Part shown: positions 15,188 through 20,050 of the stretch, piece after piece
How positions within the stretch are numbered: position 1 is the first letter of the stretch
Layout of the letters: every line of letters starts with the position of its first letter
Source: Candidatus Acetothermia bacterium
Lineage (GTDB): Bacteria; Bipolaricaulota; Bipolaricaulia; Bipolaricaulales; Bipolaricaulaceae
Assembly: GCA_003552425.1 (NCBI GenBank)
Contig: PUMC01000053.1
Coordinates: forward strand, 1-20,050
Reading direction: 5' to 3'
DNA: 20,050 nucleotides
Program-made: the position numbers and the translations under genes
The notes under the pieces: model-generated
Told to the model about the DNA's origin: nothing
The model's input: the letters and a program-made list of their open reading frames with translations, nothing else
Database searches by the model: none

Positions 15188-15753
15188 CGCTCCCTCCAAG
15201 CCCTCACGTACTTCGCCAGGACATCAAATTCCAGGTTCACCTGATCGCCAACGCGGCGCTGCCTCAGGTTCGTGTGCTCCCACGTGTGGGGGACAACTGC
15301 GCAGCGGAAGCACGCCTCCCGCACGGCGAACGGCGTCAAGCTGATCCCATCGACAGCGACGCTTCCCTTGTCGGCCAACAGCGGCGCGAACTGCTGCGGG
15401 TAGGCCACCTCCACCAAGAATCCCTGCGCCGTTCGCCCAAGCAGCGAGAGCTTTCCCACGCAGTCCACGTGCCCCAGCACCCAGTGTCCTCCAAGCTCGT
15501 CGCCCAGAACAAGCGCGGGCTCGATGTTGACAACCGCGCCCGGCCTAAGAGTCTGCAGTGCCGTGCGGGCAACGGTCTCAGGAGCGAGATCAAACACGAA
15601 ACCGGCATTCCCGATCTCGGCAACCGTGAGACACACACCGTTGACAGCCACGGAGGCTCCAAGCTGAGGTGCAAGCTCACGTGCCGCTACCCGCAGCCGG
15701 GTCGGCTCCCGAGCTTCCACCTTTCCCACAACCCGTACGATGCCGGTGAACAT
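15184..15753 (-). CDS. ribE: Riboflavin synthase, alpha chain
   Basis: The enzyme dismutates two lumazine molecules to riboflavin and the pyrimidine returned to RibH. The 189-residue protein shows the expected duplicated barrel: MFTGIVRVVGKVEA and VNGVCLT (37-43) in the first half, GGHWVLGHVD at 88-97 at the junction, SVAVDGISLT at 131-140 and PHTWEHTNL at 155-163 in the second. It is the first gene of ribE-ribBA-ribH-hisS. No ribD (deaminase/reductase) is in the window, so the pathway must be completed elsewhere. Confidence 0.95.
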   Translation of the reverse strand: MFTGIVRVVGKVEAREPTRLRVAARELAPQLGASVAVNGVCLTVAEIGNAGFVFDLAPETVARTALQTLRPGAVVNIEPALVLGDELGGHWVLGHVDCVGKLSLLGRTAQGFLVEVAYPQQFAPLLADKGSVAVDGISLTPFAVREACFRCAVVPHTWEHTNLRQRRVGDQVNLEFDVLAKYVRAWRER

Positions 15754-15769
15754 TCCAATGCCCGGGAGG

Positions 15770-15799
15770 AGTGTACCGGAGTGCTACCTGAGACCACAA
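15770..15799 (-). promoter_or_regulatory. Candidate promoter of the rib operon
   Basis: On the minus strand TTGTGG (15799-15794) and TACACT (15775-15770) are 18 bases apart. A start a few bases downstream would give a leader of only about 10-15 bases before ribE. There is no room for the roughly 140-base FMN riboswitch, so the operon does not appear to be riboswitch controlled. Confidence 0.4.
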
Positions 15800-15806
15800 C
15801 CGCCGC

Positions 15807-15836
15807 TTGCGCTTCCTAGCCACCCTAGGGTAAAGT
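15807..15836 (+). promoter_or_regulatory. Candidate promoter of yidC, possibly leaderless
   Basis: TTGCGC (15807-15812) and TAAAGT (15831-15836) are 18 bases apart, and the yidC ATG begins 9 bases after the -10 box. No Shine-Dalgarno sequence is present. A transcript starting at the usual 6-8 bases below the -10 would begin at or just before the ATG. The 8-base palindrome CCCTAGGG (15823-15830) abuts the -10 box and could bind a regulator. Confidence 0.35.
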
Positions 15837-15845
15837 ACCGCCGGT

Positions 15846-17372
15846 ATGGTAAGAGTCTGGGTCATGATTGCCGCCGCTCTGGTGGCCGCAGGGTGTGCGG
15901 CATACCCTGCTGCGCACCCCGTGCAACTCGAAGTCGGTGAGCAGAACGGCATTGGGTACATTCAAGCCTACAACGCCTTGGTGCGCTATCGCTTCTCCGA
16001 GGACGGAGGCGTCCTGTCCAGCGCGTTTTTGCACTTCACCACGCTGCAGGACCGGGCAACGGACGCTGTCCCTGGATGGGAAGGCGAAGGCGATCAGGTG
16101 TCGTTCACGCAGGGTGCTGCACGCCCGTTTGAGCTGTGGATCGATGGTCCGGATACCGCTCGGGTAACGCACGAGGCTTCCGTCTTGGAGCACGACGCGG
16201 CGGAGGCGGTGGTCCAGCTGCGCGGTGCCGGGGAAGGCTGGGACGCGCTGAAGACCTTCACGGTCAAGCACGACACCCTGTACACCATGGACGTGAAGCT
16301 CGACGTCCAGGCACCCGGCAGCAACGTTCAACTGGTCCTGGGGCACCTCCCACGCGGACGGGACGCTCCCGATCTCAAGTACATCTATGACGGTGTTGTG
16401 CGTGATGCACCTCAGCCTGCGGGTACCTACGGCCGTTTTGAGGGCATCGGCCTTGTCGGGAACCGTGTGATCTACTTCCTCCGATTCAACGTACCCCAAG
16501 ACGCCAAGCCCTTCCAAGCGGTGAATCCGGCAGGGCAGTTGGTATTCGGTCTGGAGATCGAGGAGGTACCGGAGGCGTTCACCCTCTCCGGAACGCTCTT
16601 CGCAGGGCGCAACCGGTACCTGATCCTGGAAGCCGCGGGGCTTGAAGAACTCGTATCCGTAGGCTTGTTCTCACAGTTCTTGGTCTACGTCATGAGGTTC
16701 CTGAGCTGGCTGTATGAACTCACCGGTAACTACGTGTGGGCGATCTTCCTGTTCACGCTGCTCACCCGCGTCATCCTGTACCCGTTCATGCGCACGCAAC
16801 TCAGGTCGATGGCCAAGATGCAGCGGCTTCAGCCAAAGATCAAGAAGCTCCAGGAGCGCTACAAGGACGACCGCGCCACCCAGCAGAAACAGATGGTCGA
16901 GCTCTACCGGCAGGAGAAGGTCAACCCCCTTGGCGGCTGTCTTCCCATGCTGCTTCAGTTCCCGCTTCTGATCTTGCTGTGGCAGGCCATTCTCTACTCG
17001 GCAGAGAAAATCCGCCTTTCACCTGGCTTTCTGTGGATCACCGATCTTTCCCAACCCGATCCTTTCTACATCCTGGTCATTGTGACAACGGGCCTGATGC
17101 TCCTGCAGCAATGGCTCACCCAACGCCGCATGGCCTCACCGGCCACCGGAGGCAGTCAGGCCATCGGGTGGCTGTTCCCCATCATCATGGCTGTGTTGTT
17201 CCTGGGGTGGCCAGCAGGTCTGTGGATGTACTGGCTGTTCACAACGGTGTTCCAGGTGGGGCAGCAATGGTTGGTTGACCGCGAGATCGCCAGGGAGAGC
17301 GTTGGCGGAGCCATGGCCAGGACTGCGGACACCAACGACAACGACCAAGATGGAACTGAGCAAGGCGACTGA
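15846..17372 (+). CDS. yidC: Membrane protein insertase YidC
   Basis: YidC inserts and folds inner-membrane proteins alone or with SecYEG. The 508 residues include a large extracytoplasmic P1 beta domain (about 20-260), as in diderm bacteria. The conserved core follows: a membrane segment reading VWAIFLFTLLTRVILYPF with the hydrophilic-groove Arg308, the cytoplasmic coiled hairpin (RSMAKMQRLQPKIKKLQERY), then NPLGGCLPMLLQFPLLILLW and two final helices ending near FPIIMAVLFLGWPAGLWMYW. The N-terminus is unusually short and reads IAAALVAAGC with Cys17, resembling a lipoprotein signal rather than the uncleaved anchor usual for P1-bearing YidC. The 3' end overlaps the next gene by 23 bases. rnpA and rpmH, common neighbours, are not here. 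Confidence 0.94.
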   Translation: MVRVWVMIAAALVAAGCAAYPAAHPVQLEVGEQNGIGYIQAYNALVRYRFSEDGGVLSSAFLHFTTLQDRATDAVPGWEGEGDQVSFTQGAARPFELWIDGPDTARVTHEASVLEHDAAEAVVQLRGAGEGWDALKTFTVKHDTLYTMDVKLDVQAPGSNVQLVLGHLPRGRDAPDLKYIYDGVVRDAPQPAGTYGRFEGIGLVGNRVIYFLRFNVPQDAKPFQAVNPAGQLVFGLEIEEVPEAFTLSGTLFAGRNRYLILEAAGLEELVSVGLFSQFLVYVMRFLSWLYELTGNYVWAIFLFTLLTRVILYPFMRTQLRSMAKMQRLQPKIKKLQERYKDDRATQQKQMVELYRQEKVNPLGGCLPMLLQFPLLILLWQAILYSAEKIRLSPGFLWITDLSQPDPFYILVIVTTGLMLLQQWLTQRRMASPATGGSQAIGWLFPIIMAVLFLGWPAGLWMYWLFTTVFQVGQQWLVDREIARESVGGAMARTADTNDNDQDGTEQGD

Positions 17373-17802
17373 ACTGGCCCGCAGTTTCGCCATGGAGCTT
17401 GCCGGTGTCCTTCAGCAGAAGGTCGTTGTAGAGGTTGGATCGGAGGGGGAAGAACTCTACCTCAACCTTAAAGGGGAACTCCCTCTGCTTGCGGACCACG
17501 AAGCGCTCTCCGGCGCCCTGGCTCATCTGCTTCGGCGCCACCTTCGCCGGGAGCTGGAGACAGACCTTTCGGTGACCGTGGACTTCAACGGTGTGTTCGC
17601 CGCTCGGCGGGACCAGCTGGTCTCCCAAGCTCGTGAGATGGCACAGCTCGTTGTGGACACGGGCCGCAAGCAACGCCTATTGCCCATGAATCCCCGAGAC
17701 CGACGAACCGTGCACATGGCATTGGCTGATTTCGCAGGTGTTCGAACGCGCTCGGCGGGCCAGGGCTCCGCCCGTCGCGTGGTGATCGAGCCCAGCGTGT
17801 GA
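17350..17802 (+). CDS. KH-R3H RNA-binding protein, Jag/KhpB-like
   Basis: This predicted 150-residue cytoplasmic RNA-binding protein has a type II KH domain in about 1-80 and an R3H domain in about 86-148. The diagnostic R-xxx-H is Arg118 and His122 (DRRTVHMALADF). The N-terminal Jag_N domain of the Bacillus protein is missing. Genes of this family commonly follow yidC, as here. In Gram-positive bacteria KhpB works with KhpA in RNA binding linked to cell elongation. The ATG at 17350 is inside the end of yidC and has no clear Shine-Dalgarno sequence, so translation is probably coupled; an earlier in-frame start (17275) would add only a tail read from yidC. Its stop overlaps the next gene (GTGA). 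Confidence 0.85.
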   Translation: MELSKATELARSFAMELAGVLQQKVVVEVGSEGEELYLNLKGELPLLADHEALSGALAHLLRRHLRRELETDLSVTVDFNGVFAARRDQLVSQAREMAQLVVDTGRKQRLLPMNPRDRRTVHMALADFAGVRTRSAGQGSARRVVIEPSV

Positions 17803-18587
17803 AGCTCCGCACAGCGTTGCTTGGCCCCCCCGCCCCGACGGCCCACGACAGGGGAGATCGGCGTGTCATCTTCGGCGTACCCTTCAACCCTCTCAGCGTG
17901 AGCGAAGCCGCCGACGCGCTGTCAGCATGCCTGTCCAGAGGGCAGCGTGGGATCGCCGTGTTCACCCCAGACGCCCACGCATCGGCCATGGCCATGCTCG
18001 ATCCCACCCGGCAGGCGCTCTACGAGAACGCTTCCTTCGTCTTGTGCGACGGGGCAGGAATGGCGTGGGCCTCCCGCTGTCTCAGACAAGCGGTACCCCG
18101 GGCACCTGGCGTCGACGTGGCCTGGGCACTGTGCCAGAGGGCCCAAAGACGGGGATGGCGCGTGTACCTTCTTGGAGGGAAGCCGGGCGTGGCCCAGAGA
18201 GCGGCACGCTACTTGGAGACGACGTTGCCGGGCTTACGCGTTGTGGGTGTTCGCCACGGATATCCCTCGAGCAACAGTCCGCAGGACGACCTTGCAACCC
18301 TTAGACCGGAACTCGTATTCGTGGGGATGGGCTGTCCCAAGCAGGAGCTGTGGATCCTCGCCCATCGTGAAGCAGGGGGGGGCATCTTGATGGGCGTTGG
18401 CGGAGCGATCGACCTGTGGGCTGGTCTGTATCCCAGGGCCCCCCTTGTCTGGCGCCGCTGCGGCATGGAGTGGGCGTGGAGAACGTTGCGCCAACCAACG
18501 CGGGCCCGCCGCCTATGGGCGGTACCCTTTCTCCTCTATCACACAGGACTGGCCACACTCCTCGGGCGCGTGCGGCACCACTTCTGA
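17799..18587 (+). CDS. WecG/TagA/CpsF family glycosyltransferase
   Basis: Members of this GT26 family transfer N-acetylmannosamine or related sugars from UDP donors onto lipid-linked acceptors in teichoic acid, enterobacterial common antigen or capsule synthesis. The 262-residue protein shows the full family pattern: VIFGVPFNPLSVSEA near 24-38, VFTPDAHASAMAM, LCDGAGMAWASRCL, VYLLGGKPGVAQRAARYL, LVFVGMGCPKQELWI and GVGGAIDLWAG. The C-terminal basic WRTLRQPTRARRLW end is thought in this family to act at the membrane. It starts at GTG within the stop of the KH-R3H gene. The actual acceptor is unknown and no other polysaccharide gene is in the window. Confidence 0.93.
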   Translation: MKLRTALLGPPAPTAHDRGDRRVIFGVPFNPLSVSEAADALSACLSRGQRGIAVFTPDAHASAMAMLDPTRQALYENASFVLCDGAGMAWASRCLRQAVPRAPGVDVAWALCQRAQRRGWRVYLLGGKPGVAQRAARYLETTLPGLRVVGVRHGYPSSNSPQDDLATLRPELVFVGMGCPKQELWILAHREAGGGILMGVGGAIDLWAGLYPRAPLVWRRCGMEWAWRTLRQPTRARRLWAVPFLLYHTGLATLLGRVRHHF

Positions 18588-18598
18588 GCACTAGCCGA

Positions 18599-18618
18599 CT
18601 ACGTGCAGCAACACGTGG
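18599..18618 (+). terminator. Short stem-loop after the wecG/tagA-like gene
   Basis: CTACGTG (18599-18605) pairs with CACGTGG (18612-18618), including one wobble, around a CAGCAA loop. It begins 11 bases after the stop. There is no T-tract; it is a weak candidate terminator for the yidC operon. Confidence 0.35.
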
Positions 18619-18641
18619 GAGCAGCGTGGCGCTGATGGCTC

Positions 18642-18810
18642 TCAATACCCCGCGCGACCGTTCACACTGTTCGGAATCGGATCTCCCTCCTCGAGCAAAC
18701 GCGTTGAGCGTTCGTGCAAGGGCTTCCGTCCGCCGCCTCTCCAGTTCTTCCGTTCGGAACGCGCCTCCACGGTGGGCGCTCATGACCACGTTGTCGAGCT
18801 CTCGGATCGG
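18642..18810 (-). pseudogene. Remnant of a D-2-hydroxyacid dehydrogenase C-terminus
   Basis: Read on the minus strand, the segment gives PIRELDNVVMSAHRGGAF and then RTEELERRRTEALARTLNAF followed by ARGG. This resembles the closing part of NAD-dependent 2-hydroxyacid dehydrogenases, where 'L-x-NV-V-x-S/T-PH-x-G' holds the catalytic His and is followed by a helix and 'F-x-x-G'. An in-frame TAG (18813-18811) lies immediately before it, and no dehydrogenase-like sequence is seen further upstream. At the far end a one-base shift in a run of four G residues would give G-Y-stop, an ending seen in this family. I infer a decayed gene fragment. The match is by eye and only about 55 residues long, so chance is possible. 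Confidence 0.45.
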
Positions 18811-18813
18811 CTA

Positions 18814-18897
18814 GGAAGGCAGCGAACCGCCAAGTGTCGCGAACCCGACGCAGCGCCTGTCGCGCAGTTGGTCGCCGCAACCTGTCTGTTGCGCCAA
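18814..18897. other. Spacer with no recognisable gene
   Basis: Between the dehydrogenase remnant and the palindrome before the small secreted protein gene I see no credible coding frame, RNA gene or clear promoter. TTGCGC at 18889-18894 could serve as a -35 box for the downstream gene, but no good -10 box follows at normal spacing. Confidence 0.4.
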
Positions 18898-18922
18898 TCT
18901 AGAGGCATCAGGCATGCCTAGA
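18898..18922 (+). promoter_or_regulatory. Inverted repeat just upstream of the small secreted protein gene
   Basis: TCTA-GA-GGCAT (18898-18908) pairs with ATGCC-TAGA (18914-18922) around a CAGGC loop, leaving a 2-base bulge. It also contains the perfect 10-base palindrome AGGCATGCCT (18910-18919). It ends 5 bases before the ribosome binding site, where it could act as a repressor operator or as an RNA stem limiting translation. Confidence 0.45.
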
Positions 18923-18926
18923 CCAT

Positions 18927-18936
18927 GAGGAGGTGG
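18927..18936 (+). promoter_or_regulatory. Strong ribosome binding site selecting a TTG start
   Basis: GAGGAGGTGG contains AGGAGG ending 8 bases before TTG 18942. The two GTG codons at 18933 and 18936 overlap the site itself and are poor starts. Confidence 0.7.
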
Positions 18937-18941
18937 TGAAG

Positions 18942-19271
18942 TTGACAGTCAGCAAGGTAACGCTCGGGCTCGCCCTCGGGCTCGTGCTGATCCTCACATG
19001 TGGGGTCGCTCGACCTGCCATGGCTGGTCCCGTAACCTGGGCGGATCCAAGCCCGCTTACGACTCCAGTGATCCCTACTGGAGAAGCACTTCCCGATGAT
19101 CACTTGCTAGAGGTCGAGGGTGAGTGGTGGAGGCTGATCATCCCGGTCATCGTTGGCGGAGGCACATTCTTGTACAGCTACTTCCTTACCGACGCCAATG
19201 CTCTTGAGGCGGCAAAGCATGCGGTCTTTGCTGCGGTGCTTGCATGTCTGCCTGGAGCATATTCACCATAG
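18942..19271 (+). CDS. Small Sec-secreted hydrophobic protein with leader-like motif; candidate peptide precursor
   Basis: I do not recognise a named family. From the TTG start the protein has 109 residues. It has a classic Sec signal (basic MTVSK, hydrophobic LGLALGLVLIL, cleavage after AMA at 28). A Pro/Thr-rich stretch follows (29-49), then LPDDHLLEVEGE at 50-61. That motif resembles the 'L-S-D-E-E-L-x-x-V-x-G-G' end of bacteriocin and RiPP leader peptides, although the doubled Gly is Gly-Glu here. The last 48 residues begin WWRLIIPVIVGGGTFLYSYF and hold a second amphipathic or hydrophobic segment (AAKHAVFAAVLACL), ending PGAYSP with one Cys. A hydrophobic secreted toxin or signalling peptide precursor is one reading; a small membrane or pilin-like protein is another. 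A hairpin follows, then a four-helix membrane protein. Confidence 0.7.
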   Translation: MTVSKVTLGLALGLVLILTCGVARPAMAGPVTWADPSPLTTPVIPTGEALPDDHLLEVEGEWWRLIIPVIVGGGTFLYSYFLTDANALEAAKHAVFAAVLACLPGAYSP

Positions 19272-19287
19272 CAGACGCGTCGCAGGA

Positions 19288-19329
19288 GATGCACGCACCT
19301 CCCTGTGAGCAGCGGGGAGGGCGTGCATC
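19288..19329 (+). terminator. Strong hairpin after the small secreted protein gene
   Basis: GATGCACGC and CCTCCC (19288-19303, separated by one bulged A) pair with GGGAGG and GCGTGCATC (19315-19329) around an 11-base loop: 15 base pairs in all. It begins 16 bases after the TAG stop. There is no T-tract, so it may be a partial terminator or an mRNA-stabilising stem that keeps the first gene's message at higher level than the second. Confidence 0.65.
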
Positions 19330-19449
19330 CCCAACGTGGTCAGCGGGAACGATCCGTCTGCGGACGTCACAACGTTGCGCGGATGAACAGGTACGACTGC
19401 CGAGGGACGGGCGCGAACGAGCGTGGGAACGCTGGAGCGGAGAACACCA

Positions 19450-19902
19450 ATGCGCAACGACATTCGTTACATACTGAAGATCTGTCTGGTGCCTCCTCCT
19501 CTTGCTGCACTGTTAATGGTGCTGGGATCGCCGGGCCTCGCGTGGTGGCGCTACCTGGCAGTGTCGGTCGGGGTCTTCTACTTCCTGATTGTGCTTGGCG
19601 CTGTGACCCGTCTCTGGATCGAACGCAAAGCCGCAAGGAGAGCAGTGCTCGCCGCCCGTACGCTACGAGCGGCGCTTACGATGTGTCTCGTGACCGCCAT
19701 GTTTGGTTCTCATGAACTCATAAGGGCACAGACTCTGTGTGATGGGTTGCGGCAGTTATCAAGACATGCACGGTGGGAGTTTGCCGTACTACTCCTTCTC
19801 ATCGGCATCCTCGAACTGTGTAGCCCTCCCCGCCCGTTGCCCGGAAAGACACACGTTAAGCCAACCGGATGTTCAACCGTGGATGACACCGATCGTCAGT
19901 AG
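19450..19902 (+). CDS. Small four-helix membrane protein, unknown function
   Basis: I do not recognise a family. The 150-residue protein from ATG 19450 has hydrophobic segments at about 9-25 (LKICLVPPPLAALLMVL), 34-55 (RYLAVSVGVFYFLIVLGAV), 73-90 (weaker, LRAALTMCLVTAMFG) and 110-124 (EFAVLLLLIGILEL). A basic loop (ERKAARRAVLAARTLR) lies between helices 2 and 3, and a polar 25-residue tail ends in DDTDRQ. GGAG at 19439-19442 gives a ribosome binding site at 7 bases spacing; the GTG at 19423 is less likely. It lies on the same strand 178 bases after the small secreted protein gene. An immunity, transport or processing partner is possible but is only inferred from position and topology. Confidence 0.7.
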   Translation: MRNDIRYILKICLVPPPLAALLMVLGSPGLAWWRYLAVSVGVFYFLIVLGAVTRLWIERKAARRAVLAARTLRAALTMCLVTAMFGSHELIRAQTLCDGLRQLSRHARWEFAVLLLLIGILELCSPPRPLPGKTHVKPTGCSTVDDTDRQ

Positions 19903-19924
19903 GTAGCGATCCGGTGCGGGAATC

Positions 19925-19953
19925 GTGTCGTGGGGCAGACGCCCACCTGACAC
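19925..19953 (+). terminator. Hairpin after the four-helix membrane protein gene
   Basis: GTGTC (19925-19929) pairs with GACAC (19949-19953), and TGGGGC pairs with GCCCA with one bulged G, around an AGAC loop; a small internal loop separates the two helices. It begins 22 bases after the stop. No T-tract follows. Confidence 0.5.
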
Positions 19954-20010
19954 CGGTAGCTTGGCAGGCTCCGCATCGACGGGATCCTGTCTCCGCCACA
20001 GCTTCTTGCT

Positions 20011-20038
20011 GCTAGCGCCTGGCGAACTCCGGGCTAGC
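20011..20038. repeat. Short inverted repeat near the window end
   Basis: GCTAGC-g-CC (20011-20019) and GG-GCTAGC (20031-20038) can pair with one bulge. The surrounding 19954-20050 holds no recognisable gene; the repeat could be an operator or a terminator for a gene beyond the window. Confidence 0.3.
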
Positions 20039-20050
20039 GCGCCGCGGCCC

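Noticed and set aside
15823..15830. CCCTAGGG palindrome as a regulator site
   Set aside because: An 8-base palindrome is expected by chance in 20 kb; it is mentioned only because it touches the yidC -10 box.
15754..15845. FMN riboswitch before ribE
   Set aside because: The gap is 92 bases and shared with the yidC promoter; no conserved RFN helices are visible.
18301..18641. Continuation of the dehydrogenase-like minus frame into the wecG/tagA-like gene
   Set aside because: Beyond about 18642 the frame lies opposite the conserved glycosyltransferase gene and no longer resembles a dehydrogenase.
1..20050. CRISPR arrays, insertion sequences, tRNA or rRNA genes
   Set aside because: No spaced direct repeats, transposase motifs, cloverleaf patterns or conserved rRNA segments were seen on either strand by reading; short RNA genes could still be missed.

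Overview
The window looks like ordinary chromosomal DNA of a high-GC, densely packed bacterium, ending in a small unexplained cassette. Housekeeping genes overlap by a few bases, GTG and TTG starts are common, and Shine-Dalgarno sequences are good where present. Clues to the organism are SpoVS fused into an argS-ftsY operon, an AbrB-PhoU fusion regulator, a GlgP of the DUF3417 type, a pyruvate phosphate dikinase, and a YidC with a large periplasmic domain (a diderm trait). Together they suggest a deep-branching, possibly thermophilic or anaerobic lineage. Bipolaricaulota (OP1/Acetothermia) is my tentative guess, from gene content alone. No rRNA, tRNA, CRISPR array, transposase or phage gene was seen.

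Layout: (1) 51-5591, plus strand: spoVS, argS, ftsY and ppdK, each abutting or overlapping the next, so probably one transcript; a GC-rich hairpin follows. (2) 5637-8867: two peptide/nickel-type ABC permeases (DppB and DppC families) on plus, meeting tail-to-tail a substrate-binding protein on minus; the two coding ends overlap by 95 bases. No ATPase gene is present. (3) 8945-9958, minus: an AbrB-PhoU regulator, whose promoter region faces that of glgP (10115-12235, plus). (4) 12246-15753, minus: ribE, ribBA, ribH and hisS, a riboflavin operon with a terminal aminoacyl-tRNA synthetase. glgP and hisS converge on a perfect 12-bp inverted repeat that lies inside the last codons of hisS. (5) 15846-18587, plus: yidC, a jag/khpB-like RNA-binding protein gene and a wecG/tagA-family glycosyltransferase gene. 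(6) 18588-20050: a decayed end of a 2-hydroxyacid dehydrogenase gene, then a gene for a small Sec-secreted hydrophobic protein, a strong hairpin, a small four-helix membrane protein, and further hairpins.

Regions 1-5 cover translation (ArgS, HisS), membrane protein targeting and insertion (FtsY, YidC), flavin synthesis (RibE, RibBA, RibH), carbon and storage metabolism (PpdK, GlgP), peptide uptake and envelope polysaccharide synthesis. The most likely place for something undescribed is 18898-19953. There, a peptide precursor with a Sec signal, an internal leader-like LPDDHLLEVEGE motif and a hydrophobic C-terminal 48 residues is followed by a candidate accessory or immunity membrane protein. 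A palindrome precedes the pair and a strong hairpin separates the two genes.
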